DNA of 64,000 bases from Pancytospora philotis (lineage: Eukaryota > Microsporidia): positions 57,810-121,809 of the forward strand of contig JALRLY010000272.1 in assembly GCA_023647555.1 (NCBI GenBank), written 5' to 3'. Both the position numbers and the translations under genes were made by a program. A model generated the notes under the pieces. That model searched no databases and was not told the DNA's origin. It saw only the letters and a program-made list of their open reading frames with translations. Within the stretch, counting starts at the first letter, position 1. Each line of letters opens with the position of its first letter. Below, one piece after another: positions 53,685 to 64,000 of the stretch.

Positions 53685-56645
53685 TTATTTGAGCATGAAG
53701 AGGTGGAAGAACAGCTTCTCCGCGGCGTAGCTGAAGATGGAATCTCCAGCGATGATAAGCGCCAGTGCGATGGTGTGGCCCTCCAGGCTGACTATCTCGA
53801 GCATGGCGTTGATGTCCGCGTGGAAGCCGAACAGAATGTTGGCGACGAATGCGAGCAGCCCGGTGATGCTGACGACCATGAGCGTGTTCTCCGAGATGTT
53901 CTCCCTGAACGGCCTGCCGATGTAGTTGCAGGTGAGGGTGGACACCGTCTGGGTGGCAGAGAGGGCAAACACCGCCGTGTTCATAAGCGAAGGCTTGAAC
54001 TCGGTCGCGAACTCGGGCGTGGGGAGCCACCTGGCCAGGAGCAGAAGCGCAATGATGTGTACGACGCTCTGGGAGAGGATCGAGCCTAGGATGTACTTGC
54101 TGAAGATGGTGGTGATGGGCCGCTGTCTGGAGATGGACGGCAGGGGCCTTCCGCTCGAGATTGCCTGGAAGGCCATCGCTGACAGCAAACCCAGCGCGAG
54201 CATCTGGTACTCCGAGGATTTCAGGCCGAGGATGTCCGTGAAGGAGTAGCTGAACGCGTTGATAATCGAGTTGAGCGCCAAAATCTTGTACATCTGGATC
54301 GTAGTAACGAGCGAGGACCGCCCCTGCTGGATGATCTCTACGATCGAGCAGAGAGAATTGGAGCGGGTGGTGAAGGGCGCCGCCACCGAGGCATCGCCAG
54401 GCTTGATCTGGGCAGGGTCGGCAAAGGCCTGGTACACACCATCCAGGCCCGGCTTGGGAGCCGCCTTCTTGGCCGGCTGCTCAGGAAGGCCCTCGAGCAT
54501 CGCAATGCCCACATCGGCGGCCTTGAGCGCGCCCACGTCGTTCGTCCCATCGCCCACCATCATCACACAGCTCCCAGCAGCCTTGTACTTCCGAATGATC
54601 TGCTCCTTGTGCTTCGGATCGGCCCTTGCGAAAATCCTTTTCGCGAAGAATGCGGCGGGGTCCTCCGTGGCCAAAAGCTCATCGATCTCGCCCGCCTCCG
54701 CGCCTGCCTCGCTTATTCCGAGCTGCCGCGCGATGTTCTGCGCGGTGAGCAGATTGTCGCCGGTTATCATGACGATCCGGTGGCCCGCGTCCTCCAGCGT
54801 GCGGCACATTTCGACTGCGTGTGCCTTTAGCGTGGAGCCGAATAGCAAAAAGCCGCCGAAAAGCAGGTCTTTCTCGTAGCTGCTCTGCTGGGCATCAAGG
54901 CGCTCGTTACCACGCAGCATTCTGTAGGCAAGCGCGACGACGCGGTTGCCCTGCGCAGCCTGCTTGCGGTAGTCCGCGTACTCCGCCGGAACCATCTTGA
55001 GCAGCCTCTCGAGCACCTCAGGCGCTCCTTTCACCGCGAAAATCCTCTGACAGTCCGGCAGCTCCGCCACAACGGCCTGTCTTTTCGCCTCTGAGGAGAA
55101 CGGGAAGCGTTTGTGGACCACCAGCCCGCTGGCAGGAGCGGATGCCGCTGCAAGCAGATGCTTGTGGACCGCCAGATCGAGCGGATCACCGCGCAGCTCG
55201 CCGCCGATCTCAACGAGCCCATGGCACGTATGCAGCACCGTCTCGGTCAGCTCGCCACTATGCAGGATCTTGCTGAGTGTCAGCTTAGAGTCCGTCAGCG
55301 TTCCAGTCTTGTCGAAGCAGCAGACATCGACCTTACCGGCGAGCGTGATCCTAAAAGGCTCCAAGCAGTGTATCTTCTTCATCGCCAGGTCCTTCACGGC
55401 CCGCTGCACAGCAACGCCCATTTCCATCGGCAGCTCGAAGGGAATGGAGTTGGTAAACAGCACAATCAGGTCTATGAAGAGCGGGTAGCCGGTCTTCTTG
55501 CTGTACATCCACGTGTAGAACGTGCCGCCCAGGGAGAGCACAGAGAGAATAAGGATGAAGCGCAGGGCCTCCGGATCGTACTTGATGTCTTCGCTGCAGA
55601 GCATCTTGTTGAGGAGCGCGCCCTGCTCAGTATCGAAGGCTGTACGCAGCACCCTGCAGTACAGTTTGGACTGCACCTTCTCGATGCGCGTGCCTGCAAA
55701 CAGCACATGCTTCTTGTGCTTTTTGATATCGAAAATGCTCTCGTCGTTGGGCAGCGCCTCCTTGGGCAGCGGGACGGACTCACCGGAGAGCATCGCTTCG
55801 TCGACGGCGCAGGAGCCTTCCAGGAGCACCGCATCGCAGGGCATCTCGATGGGCCGATCGATGAGCACGAGGTCGCCGGGCCGCAGCGCAGCGCTGTCGC
55901 ACGCCTCCGCATCGCACGTAGCCAGCGATGCCGCAAGATCGGCGGCGCTGCTGCCCGTGCGCTCCTTGATCCGCGTGATCTCTAAACTTTTGTTCTCGAG
56001 GACTCTGTACTGCGCGATCATCGAGACACGGGAGAGAACGAGCGCGGCCTCGACCGCCACGATCATGCAGGTGGAGAAGAGGCTCTGCATCACGTAATTG
56101 TCGAAGCAGAGAAGCAGCGACGAGAACACCTGGAAGCAGAACAGCGGAGTGACGCACTGCTCCTTGAAGAGCCCCAGGAATGTCGGCCTCGGTATTCTGA
56201 TGCTGTTGGCGGGGAAAAGACCGTAGAACGGCTGCTCAACCGGGGCTCTGTAAAGCCTGCACGGGAAATCCAGCTTGGGCAGGATCTTCACGGCCTCTGC
56301 GGCCTTGGCCCGCGCGCCAGTGCCGGGCACCAGCAGGTGCTTAGACCGCTGGTGCATGAACGTGCAGTGCTCTGCGCCGTTAGAGTGCTCACGCGTAAGC
56401 AGGCACAGCTCGCCGTTGTAGAGCAGGTACCTTCCCTTGGTGTCCCTCCTGTAGCACTGCACGAGCAGGCTTTTTACGGCCCAGAACGTGGAAAGGTACA
56501 GCACGCCCGAGAAAATCAGCGAAAAAATGAGAACGATCTTCGCATCCCTCAGAAGCGCGTAGGCCACAGGGGCGCAGTAGATGGGGTAGAGATACGCATG
56601 CCGCGCCAGGGCAACTGGCGTGTACCGCGGGTAGTCTTCTTCCAT
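53685..56645 (-). CDS. SPF1: P5A ATPase Spf1, second copy
   Basis: Identical to 11478-14438; all catalytic motifs are intact in both copies. Confidence 0.93.
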   Translation of the reverse strand: MEEDYPRYTPVALARHAYLYPIYCAPVAYALLRDAKIVLIFSLIFSGVLYLSTFWAVKSLLVQCYRRDTKGRYLLYNGELCLLTREHSNGAEHCTFMHQRSKHLLVPGTGARAKAAEAVKILPKLDFPCRLYRAPVEQPFYGLFPANSIRIPRPTFLGLFKEQCVTPLFCFQVFSSLLLCFDNYVMQSLFSTCMIVAVEAALVLSRVSMIAQYRVLENKSLEITRIKERTGSSAADLAASLATCDAEACDSAALRPGDLVLIDRPIEMPCDAVLLEGSCAVDEAMLSGESVPLPKEALPNDESIFDIKKHKKHVLFAGTRIEKVQSKLYCRVLRTAFDTEQGALLNKMLCSEDIKYDPEALRFILILSVLSLGGTFYTWMYSKKTGYPLFIDLIVLFTNSIPFELPMEMGVAVQRAVKDLAMKKIHCLEPFRITLAGKVDVCCFDKTGTLTDSKLTLSKILHSGELTETVLHTCHGLVEIGGELRGDPLDLAVHKHLLAAASAPASGLVVHKRFPFSSEAKRQAVVAELPDCQRIFAVKGAPEVLERLLKMVPAEYADYRKQAAQGNRVVALAYRMLRGNERLDAQQSSYEKDLLFGGFLLFGSTLKAHAVEMCRTLEDAGHRIVMITGDNLLTAQNIARQLGISEAGAEAGEIDELLATEDPAAFFAKRIFARADPKHKEQIIRKYKAAGSCVMMVGDGTNDVGALKAADVGIAMLEGLPEQPAKKAAPKPGLDGVYQAFADPAQIKPGDASVAAPFTTRSNSLCSIVEIIQQGRSSLVTTIQMYKILALNSIINAFSYSFTDILGLKSSEYQMLALGLLSAMAFQAISSGRPLPSISRQRPITTIFSKYILGSILSQSVVHIIALLLLARWLPTPEFATEFKPSLMNTAVFALSATQTVSTLTCNYIGRPFRENISENTLMVVSITGLLAFVANILFGFHADINAMLEIVSLEGHTIALALIIAGDSIFSYAAEKLFFHLFMLK

Positions 56646-57006
56646 CTGGGGCAAAAATTTTGTGGCCCACATGGCGCTGCGTAGGCGTTTCTGAAGTGCT
56701 AAGCATGCTGTTCTGGTGCAGTCTCTGTGGGAAGGGTCTCTCTGCGTTGCGAACGGCCGTACGTTTGCAGGGTTGGATCTTTGCAATGAGTTCTAAACGG
56801 CTCGTAACATTAACGGTGAACTTCACATTCTTTCATACGTAAGTAATACCGGGTCTATAGGTTGAAGATAGGGCTATTCTTACAGAGAAACGACTTGGGT
56901 GTCTAGTGCTGGCACCCACTCCCAGCTGATGGCTCTGATATAGCTTGACGTTGAATTAACTCCGTTGTATTCTGCTGCCGCTCCAATGAGTGGCACCATC
57001 AGCAGT

Positions 57007-57069
57007 CATTAAATTTCAATATAGTGTCAGCCATTAAAGTATGGCCATCAATAATGACTGGTATATAAA
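57007..57069 (+). promoter_or_regulatory. Family promoter block of gene A, second copy
   Basis: Identical to 14800-14862. Confidence 0.7.
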
Positions 57070-57091
57070 ATCGTAACTTATTAGATCCCCG

Positions 57092-58651
57092 ATGCCGGCG
57101 GCGGGCTATATGCTATTGCTAATGCTAATAGGCGGTTCATTTTCGATGCCTGAGCATGCTGTTGACAGAGATCCGGTCACACCAAATGACTACATGACCT
57201 TTGGCGATATCACAACCTATAGTATCAATACCCTTGAAGCGCGCGTGCTAGAGCCTTTGTACAGACACTGCATTCATTTCCATAATACAGCGCGGCCGAC
57301 TGAAAAGATTGGTGCACAGCTGGATGGCGTGCCGGTCAGGGATATGGAAATTTTCGTAATTACAGCGGTACTTATAGAGCGTGATCCACTCATACTCCTT
57401 GATGAGCTTTTGACAGAATTTGGATATGCAAGTCATTATCTGCTCGCTAAACTGTTCTCACCAGGCTATACAAGATTCCTCAAGACTCAACTAGAACTGC
57501 CGAGCGCTAATACTTCTGGATGCACTCTTAAGCTCTTACTCCAATCGCACGATTACAAGATGAAACTGCAAGAGATCTACAAAATACTGAGGGTAAAGGT
57601 GATGTTCGAGCTTTCTAAAGCATTGGTAGAATACGCCAGAGCAGGACACAACAAAAATAACAGCTTTGACTACGCGATATTCACACTTGCTAGGAATGAT
57701 GTTTTAGGGCAAGCAGGGTGTAGTGGGCACGCGGAGATATTACAGCACTGGCTCGCTGGCGATTCTGAATCTCATCGCTCTGTGCCATTTGTTCGTGACT
57801 ATCTTCGTATAATACTGTTGCCAGATTTATTGCCGATACATAGACGAACTATTATCAAGAAAGAAGTGGTCATACTTGTGGCTCGTCAGCATGACAAAAA
57901 GTACCTGGAGCTTCTAGATACATTCGAGAATATGCGAGCTACCAAAATAGCTGTTTTGAAGCACGTTCAAAATCAGGGTAAACACGGCATCAATCCATTC
58001 TTTATGGCACACTACGCCGAGTTTATTAAAAAAGCCTCAAATAGCGTATATGATGAAGCATCGATCTATTTTTGGGCAGAATATCTCGAGACGCCAGTTG
58101 TGTTCATCAGAACGAAGAGTATCTGGAATGAGTATCCATTGTTCTTCAATATGATCGGGCGCGCCTGGCTGCAGAAATTTTTCATCATGCTATCAGATGA
58201 ATCTATAACAGCGGGGCTGGACAGGAACATAACCGTACGCAAATATGTAAATATGCTAGAGTTCGATACCTTTATTGAGATCACTCAAGGTATTCTATTA
58301 GAACGTTGCATAAGATTAATAGATTTCATGCTGCAACATATGGACGAGATCCCCAGAAATACTTATCTTTCTCGTGCGCAGACTATGAAAGGTCTGCATC
58401 CGGCTAATTCGAACATTGAGTCAAGACTCAAATTCACGATCAATCGACTAAAAATTCTCAGTGGCCGAGCACGAGACACGGTTTGCACAGCACGACGAGA
58501 CTTGAAGCCGCTTCATAATCAGCAACAGCCAAGGGTTCGTAAAAGAATGCACAGTATTTATAATGCTCCAGGAAGCCCACGAGTCTATACTGCTAAGCGC
58601 CGTCGCAGAACTGCGCCATATGGTAATGGCATGGAACAAGATAGTCAATAA
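57092..58651 (+). CDS. Family protein A, second copy
   Basis: Identical to 14885-16444. Confidence 0.88.
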   Translation: MPAAGYMLLLMLIGGSFSMPEHAVDRDPVTPNDYMTFGDITTYSINTLEARVLEPLYRHCIHFHNTARPTEKIGAQLDGVPVRDMEIFVITAVLIERDPLILLDELLTEFGYASHYLLAKLFSPGYTRFLKTQLELPSANTSGCTLKLLLQSHDYKMKLQEIYKILRVKVMFELSKALVEYARAGHNKNNSFDYAIFTLARNDVLGQAGCSGHAEILQHWLAGDSESHRSVPFVRDYLRIILLPDLLPIHRRTIIKKEVVILVARQHDKKYLELLDTFENMRATKIAVLKHVQNQGKHGINPFFMAHYAEFIKKASNSVYDEASIYFWAEYLETPVVFIRTKSIWNEYPLFFNMIGRAWLQKFFIMLSDESITAGLDRNITVRKYVNMLEFDTFIEITQGILLERCIRLIDFMLQHMDEIPRNTYLSRAQTMKGLHPANSNIESRLKFTINRLKILSGRARDTVCTARRDLKPLHNQQQPRVRKRMHSIYNAPGSPRVYTAKRRRRTAPYGNGMEQDSQ

Positions 58652-59122
58652 ATTAGATCGATGGAAGTGTAGAATATGCTACAAGATGAATACACTGATT
58701 AGTGTCATAGCCGATATTCATGATATCGTGCTCGAACAAACACCTTGTAGCTTCTTTTGCAGACACCAGTATGGATTATGCAGATGGCACCATAAGCTGC
58801 AATATTCAACCGCAAGCTGAGGTAGTAAATGCTAGAAGTTGAGAATCTGAAGCTGCCGTATATTATTATGAAATAAACTAGTCCCATTATTTCATCAACA
58901 CGCAATGCGTTTAGCGCCCGCACCGCGGCACGCGACCCGCGCAAAATTTTCCGTTTGAAAATTGGTAAGAGAAGACTTTGGCTTCTTAGTAGACGCGATA
59001 AAGTCCTTATCCGGCATTTTCTGACAAAGGGGATTTCCTTATATGGATTATCCCGTAGTGACCAATCAATACAAGTTTAAAAAGCGAGTACCCCTACAAA
59101 AATAAAACCGTTTATCCCCTTC

Positions 59123-60685
59123 ATGCTGGTCTTTTGTCTTGTATCAGTGCTGCGGCTCGTGCGCAGCTTTCCCCTTGAAGCCAATACCAACGCGTATGAA
59201 ACGTTTGCCTCACCACTTGATCATAAGAACTTTGGTTTGAAAGAGCAGTTCCCCCTCAACGTCCTCGAAGTGCGCGAGCTCGGCCCTCTGTGCAGATGCT
59301 GCATTTTATTCACAGAGTCTGGAAAAGCCGAGGAAAATGTCGATGCCGAGCTGCAGGACATGAGCGCTTGGGACCGCGAGATCTATGTGATAACCACGGT
59401 ACTTGGTGTACAAAACCCACGCGACGTCCTCGACAAGCTCATGAATGCGTCGGGATTCGCCAGCAGATATCTTTTAAAGAAACTGTTCTCACAAGTGTAC
59501 TTAGAACACTTAGGCGATCATCTGAAAGATCTGGATGCGGGCAACCCCGCTCATAAACTCAGTTCATTGCTCAGTGCAGACAAACTGGAACCCAAGCTAC
59601 AACAAATCAAGGGTATGCTAGTGAAGACAGAGAGCAGCGATTTTGCGATGTCCCTCCTGCAATATTTCAAAACCGCGGGCGAAAGCAACGATAGTTTTGA
59701 CTACGCGATTTATACGCTTGGAAGGCAATTATGCGGCCGCCCTGCAGATTATTCAGAGTACACATCTCTGATACATCACTGGCTGCCTCGCAATGCCGAT
59801 TCTATCCCCATGATTCCGTTCGTATGTGACTATCTCCGAGTGGTGCTGCTGCCCAAGTTTGTACCTTTGGAAAAGCAGCGCCATATCAAAAGCGTGGTGA
59901 TGGGGCTAGTGGCCAGTAGGGATGAGATAGAATATATTAAGCTTCTCGATGCATTCGACAATGATTTGTCGATCAAAAATCAGATGACGAAGCTTTTAAC
60001 GAGTCCTGACGAACGCGATATCAGCCCGCAGTTTATTCGAAACTACACAGCCTACTATAAAATAGACAGCAAAGACACGTATGATACAGCCTCCTTGAAC
60101 TTTTGGAGGCTGTACCTCAAGACCCCTGCAGATTTTGTCGGGAGCGGGGACCTCTGGAGTGAGGAACGCGTTTACTTCAACAAGATTGGGCACATGTGGC
60201 TGCGCTATTTTTTTGATGAGCTGTTAAGGGGAGACAAGAAACTAAAGCTAAATCGAGCTGACGCCATCGGCAAGTACGTGAACATGCTGGATTTTGATAC
60301 ATTCATCACAATATCTAAAGTTCGTACGTGTATATTGTATGATCCATTAATTGACCTAATGCTTGAGCCTCTAAACGAAGTCCAAGTGGAGGTCTACCGC
60401 GCCCGCTTGCAGGAGCTTAAAATAGAGAACGGAGGCGATGCGATGCTTATAAAGCATTGTGACCGTATGCTTCACAAGCTGAATTACCTCAGCGCTTGTG
60501 CGCAAAATAAAAACAGTGGTGCACAGCACACTCCCGACATACAGCAGGCTCCGCAGAAGAATGGGAGCAGTGAACATACTGGCGTAGCACAAAACGCTGC
60601 TGGAAATGCTAGTGCTCGCATTCCCAAGCCCCGTGGCCGCAAACGAAGGCTTCGCACTAATAATTTTGAAGAGCAACTAAATTAA
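59123..60685 (+). CDS. Family protein B, second copy
   Basis: Identical to 16916-18478. Confidence 0.85.
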   Translation: MLVFCLVSVLRLVRSFPLEANTNAYETFASPLDHKNFGLKEQFPLNVLEVRELGPLCRCCILFTESGKAEENVDAELQDMSAWDREIYVITTVLGVQNPRDVLDKLMNASGFASRYLLKKLFSQVYLEHLGDHLKDLDAGNPAHKLSSLLSADKLEPKLQQIKGMLVKTESSDFAMSLLQYFKTAGESNDSFDYAIYTLGRQLCGRPADYSEYTSLIHHWLPRNADSIPMIPFVCDYLRVVLLPKFVPLEKQRHIKSVVMGLVASRDEIEYIKLLDAFDNDLSIKNQMTKLLTSPDERDISPQFIRNYTAYYKIDSKDTYDTASLNFWRLYLKTPADFVGSGDLWSEERVYFNKIGHMWLRYFFDELLRGDKKLKLNRADAIGKYVNMLDFDTFITISKVRTCILYDPLIDLMLEPLNEVQVEVYRARLQELKIENGGDAMLIKHCDRMLHKLNYLSACAQNKNSGAQHTPDIQQAPQKNGSSEHTGVAQNAAGNASARIPKPRGRKRRLRTNNFEEQLN

Positions 60686-60797
60686 TATGCATTTGGTAAA
60701 AATGGATTCAACCAATTTATAATATTTGTAGGTAGTTTCATATTATACACTTATTCGTTGCTTTTCGCAAGCCCGTGCCAGCCTGTCAACTGTCGTA

Positions 60798-60855
60798 AAA
60801 TTTAATATAGCATCAGCCATTGAAATATGGGCATCAATAAAACGAAAGTATATAA
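60798..60855 (+). promoter_or_regulatory. Family promoter block of gene C, second copy
   Basis: Identical to 18591-18648. Confidence 0.7.
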
Positions 60856-60876
60856 CTCAATGATTTTTGAGCCCCG

Positions 60877-62397
60877 ATGCGTATAGTTAGTTATATGCTT
60901 TTTGTATTGCTAGCACGCGGCTCTTCTCCGATGGCAGAGCATGCTGTTACCGCAGATTCTGCTACGGCAGCAGACTACAGAACTTTTGGCGGAGTCGAGT
61001 CCTTACGCATTAACGTGCTCGAAGCGCACGTACTCAAGCCCATATGCAAAGCCTTAGTATCTCTTACAGATCCAGCAAAATCTAAAGACGAGATCGATGT
61101 GCTGCTGCACGCCATGACGGTTCGGGATCAAGAAATCACTATAATTACATCGTTACTCATAGCTGACAATCCTTTCATATTTTTGAATCGGCTCATGAAC
61201 AGATTCGGATTCGCAGGTCAGTATCTGCTTGCAAAGTTGTCTTCTCAGGCATACATAGCGTTTCTTGAAAGCGATGTAAGCCTTCCAGTTGATAGGGTAC
61301 TCATGAAATACTTTATTCGTATGCTTCGCTTGAGCAAGCCTAGGCTCAAACTGCAACAAGTCAACGAAGCACTAAACTGCAAAATAGCAAGTGAGCTTTG
61401 GAAGACACTTGTACAGTATGCTTCAGACCGACATCCCAACAATAGTAGTTTTGACTATGTGATCTATACATTGGCCAGGGAACAATCTGTACGAATACCG
61501 AAATTCGAATATGCACATTTATTACAGTACTGGATGTGCACCAACTCTGATCCTCACTGGCTAATTCCATTCCTCAAAGGCTACCTCCGTGTGCTGTTGC
61601 ATCCTGAGATCTTACCAGAGAGAAAACAAATGATAATGCGAAAAGAGTTGGTTAGATACGTGGTCAGTAAGGATGATATGAGGTATTTGGAGCTATTTGA
61701 GCTATTCAATAGTGCTGCAGCAACAAAGAGCTATGTTTCTAAATGCTTGAAGAAATCTGACTGGCGCGACATCAATCCACACTTTATTTTGAACTACCTC
61801 GGCATTTTTGAAATGGGTTGCAATGACTTGTGTGATTCTGTCATTTGCAAAACTTGGGCGGCATACCTGAAGACACCAGCGTATTTTGTTGGCATGAAGA
61901 ACTGCTGGAGTGAGAATCGCGTCTACTTCAATAAGATTGGGCCCAAATGGCTGCGCGGATTTTTCAGCACGCTGTCAAAAGGAGTCTGCGCACCTCAGCT
62001 GAACAGCGATGCGATCATGGATAAGTACATGAACATGCTAGATCTCAGCACATTCCTTAGAATATCTAAAATATGCACTCGTGACCCTTACATTGATATG
62101 CCAAATATTATGTTCAAACATCTGAATGCAACTTCAAAGAGGGCCTACGAGTTCGGTCTGTTGAAATTAGAAAGGGAGGGCTGGGACGATAAGCTTGATG
62201 ACAAATTACCGCTCGAAAAAATAATGCTACGGATATTTTGTAATAATGCTCAAGAGCAATGCGATGATAGTGATGTGCAGCGGGTCTCAAAAACGCAGCC
62301 GGGAACTAGTAAAATAGAAAGCACCAGATCAACAAAGGCCGTTCTTAACGAAGCAAGCGAGTGCGTCGCATCGCAATGTAGCCGCGAACAAAAGTGA
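60877..62397 (+). CDS. Family protein C, second copy
   Basis: Identical to 18670-20190. Confidence 0.87.
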   Translation: MRIVSYMLFVLLARGSSPMAEHAVTADSATAADYRTFGGVESLRINVLEAHVLKPICKALVSLTDPAKSKDEIDVLLHAMTVRDQEITIITSLLIADNPFIFLNRLMNRFGFAGQYLLAKLSSQAYIAFLESDVSLPVDRVLMKYFIRMLRLSKPRLKLQQVNEALNCKIASELWKTLVQYASDRHPNNSSFDYVIYTLAREQSVRIPKFEYAHLLQYWMCTNSDPHWLIPFLKGYLRVLLHPEILPERKQMIMRKELVRYVVSKDDMRYLELFELFNSAAATKSYVSKCLKKSDWRDINPHFILNYLGIFEMGCNDLCDSVICKTWAAYLKTPAYFVGMKNCWSENRVYFNKIGPKWLRGFFSTLSKGVCAPQLNSDAIMDKYMNMLDLSTFLRISKICTRDPYIDMPNIMFKHLNATSKRAYEFGLLKLEREGWDDKLDDKLPLEKIMLRIFCNNAQEQCDDSDVQRVSKTQPGTSKIESTRSTKAVLNEASECVASQCSREQK

Positions 62398-62662
62398 CTT
62401 TTTAAGAAGTCAAGGCCCGTCAAGATGAAGCACCAGCAATATTGCTTTCAGAAAATACAACGCCAGCTTGGAACAGAAATGGCACGCATTCAATAGGAAT
62501 AAATTTAATCAGAAAGCAGTTTAAAAAGTACTTTATGTGTTATACACCTGCTAGCAAAACACAGCTTCCTATGCAGTATGCACGCGACCATAACATCACC
62601 AATATAAAATTAGCTCCTTGATTGACTTTCCATCGGCCCTGTAGCTGCGTAGCAAACGCTGA

Positions 62663-63997
62663 CTATCTGCGATCGAAGTCGGACTCGTCTGGCGGAGACG
62701 TAAGATCCTTCAGAAGGCTGGTGTTTAGCACCTGGTCCGTGGGAATGGTCAGGTTGTTCGACGGCTGTGCTGCGTCGCTGCTCTTGTGCGTATCTGCAGG
62801 TCCGTCCTCCTCGGCGCTCTCGCTCATGATCATGCCGCGGAACACATTCAGCCGATTCTCGCCGGCCTGAACAGAGCTCGCGGCCTTCATGCGCTTGATC
62901 TTCTCGGAGAGGCCAGCGCCTTCCTCGGCCTCGTATTCGCCGCACACGTTGTATACGCCGAGCTGCGGGCTCTCGGCAGCCGCAGCACCATGCAGCAGAG
63001 CGCCAGCCCATACATCACCGCCGAGATCTGCCTCGAGCTCCTCCTGCATGCGCTCGGCCTGCGCGTTGAACACCGCACGGAGCGCCCGCGTCTGCGCGCC
63101 GACAGGGAACAGCAGCTTCGCCAGAGCCGCCCTGGAGGATACGGTGTGCATCAAGAACTCCCGGTAAAAGCGTTCCATGAAGGCAGACTCGCCGCTGCAG
63201 TGCTCTCTTTGCGCGCGCAGCAGAATCAGGTAGCTGGGCTTGTAGAAGTAGCGGTGGTCGCATGCTTCATATAGCTGGGCCAGCAGCCGCACGACGCGCG
63301 TCCTATTGCACCTGTTGATGTTAAAACGCACCTCAGGCAGCGACTGCTGCGTGTCCTGCACGGACTCGCTCCCAATGAGCGGCTTGAAGAAGTTCACACC
63401 GCCGTCGCGCGGTATATCGGCGGGCGCCTCGAAGTTTGAGGCGCCGCCGCTTGGATTCAGGTCAGACTGCGTGTAGAGCGCGCATGTGGCGATCTCCCGC
63501 AAGCTGCCCGCCGCACTGTCGCTGCGATCGACATTCTGCACAGAAGCGGTGCCAGCCGTGGCCCCGGGCGCCTTGAAGCGCCCAACATCGCATTCTAGCT
63601 CGCACATGTGCTCGAGGCACTCAAAAAGACACCGTATCCGCGCCTCAGTGAAGTTCTTGGCCTCGCTGAGACCGTCGGCATGGTAGTACAGCGCGACCGC
63701 CGCGTCCAGCCGCGTATCCTTGTGCTCCAGCGCTTGCAGGAGCGCCAGCATGAGCCCCTTCTCGGGTATACCGCCCTCCTCGAGCCCACGGCGGTAGGCC
63801 CTGACGGCCTTCGCGTTCTTGTCGCGCACCAGCAGATCGAGCTCCTCGTTCATGAATATGAGCCGCTTGTAGAGCGCCAGATCGAGGCTGTCCCTAACGC
63901 TCAGCTCGAGCAGATGCCTGATGTTTGTGCACTCGTTGTATATCCGCGCGTAGATCCCCTTAGCGTACTTCAGAGTGGGCCGCTTCAGCGTGATCAT
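62663..63997 (-). CDS. Orphan 444-aa protein, second copy, at window end
   Basis: Identical to 20456-21790. The ATG is three bases from the last base of the window, so the true start may lie outside. Confidence 0.65.
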   Translation of the reverse strand: MITLKRPTLKYAKGIYARIYNECTNIRHLLELSVRDSLDLALYKRLIFMNEELDLLVRDKNAKAVRAYRRGLEEGGIPEKGLMLALLQALEHKDTRLDAAVALYYHADGLSEAKNFTEARIRCLFECLEHMCELECDVGRFKAPGATAGTASVQNVDRSDSAAGSLREIATCALYTQSDLNPSGGASNFEAPADIPRDGGVNFFKPLIGSESVQDTQQSLPEVRFNINRCNRTRVVRLLAQLYEACDHRYFYKPSYLILLRAQREHCSGESAFMERFYREFLMHTVSSRAALAKLLFPVGAQTRALRAVFNAQAERMQEELEADLGGDVWAGALLHGAAAAESPQLGVYNVCGEYEAEEGAGLSEKIKRMKAASSVQAGENRLNVFRGMIMSESAEEDGPADTHKSSDAAQPSNNLTIPTDQVLNTSLLKDLTSPPDESDFDRR

Positions 63998-64000
63998 ATC

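Larger units (their letters stand above)
42208..64000. repeat. Second copy of the 21.8-kb direct repeat (probably the genuine one)
   Basis: This copy is continuous with unique sequence on its left: the upstream region of family gene F runs into it without a break. It is therefore the copy with real flanking context. It ends at the window end, three bases beyond the ATG of the 444-aa orphan. Confidence 0.95.

Noticed and set aside
1..64000. A true large segmental duplication or a circular plasmid-like element
   Set aside because: Not fully excluded, but the exact arithmetic of lengths, the shared end base and the lack of visible differences favour padding or a redundant contig.
1..64000. CRISPR arrays, prokaryotic operons, riboswitches, ribosome binding sites
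   Set aside because: Gene content is eukaryotic (GINS, TFIIA, proteasome, nucleoporin); no regularly spaced repeats were seen.

Overview
The window looks like nuclear DNA of a microsporidian or a close relative. Genes are short and intronless, packed on both strands with short spacers. Several proteins are smaller than their fungal or animal homologues: Spf1-type ATPase about 986 aa, Rpn2 about 829 aa, a PIG-U-like protein about 268 aa. Stop codons often touch an AATAAA signal. Many starts follow an AAATTTTT...CCC block directly before ATG, as described for microsporidia. The species cannot be named from the sequence. Housekeeping genes look GC-rich; the lineage-specific secreted families look more AT-rich.

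Layout. Bases 1-21793 repeat bases 42208-64000 (offset 42,207); I saw no difference. Between them are 50 N (21794-21843) and 21844-42207, which occurs once. Because 21793 + 50 + 42157 = 64000, the simplest reading is one contig of 42,157 bp (21844-64000) with a copy of its own right end placed in front of it behind a 50-N spacer. Genes in 1-21793 should then not be counted as extra genes, and the N junction should not be read as a real adjacency.

The contig in order: a retrotransposon tail (-), a secreted orphan (+), Nup98-like nucleoporin (+), proteasome Rpn2 (-), a 121-aa orphan (+), GINS Psf2 (+), TFIIA gamma (+), tRNA-Ile (-), family member D (+), a broken retrotransposon tail (+), a second secreted orphan (-), glutathione peroxidase (-), a Sec1/Munc18 protein (-), family members E and F (-), SBDS (-), ribulose-phosphate 3-epimerase (+), a membrane J-protein (+), Dcp2 (-), an acidic Ser-rich mini-protein (-), Rtf1 (-), Tap42 (+), Mkt1 (-), a PIG-U-like protein (+), proteasome beta-3 (+), the P5A ATPase Spf1 (-), family members A, B and C (+), and an orphan truncated or just complete at the contig edge (-).

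The standout is a family of six distinct paralogues (A-F; nine copies as displayed) of about 490-530 aa. Each has an N-terminal signal peptide and a shared helical body with no fold I recognise. Five of the six C-termini carry a basic, nuclear-localisation-like stretch, and two of those end in a SUMO-interaction-like motif. Five of the six genes share a three-part upstream block ending in a TATA element 28-32 nt before the ATG, unlike the housekeeping genes. I infer a co-regulated set of secreted proteins that may act in the host nucleus.
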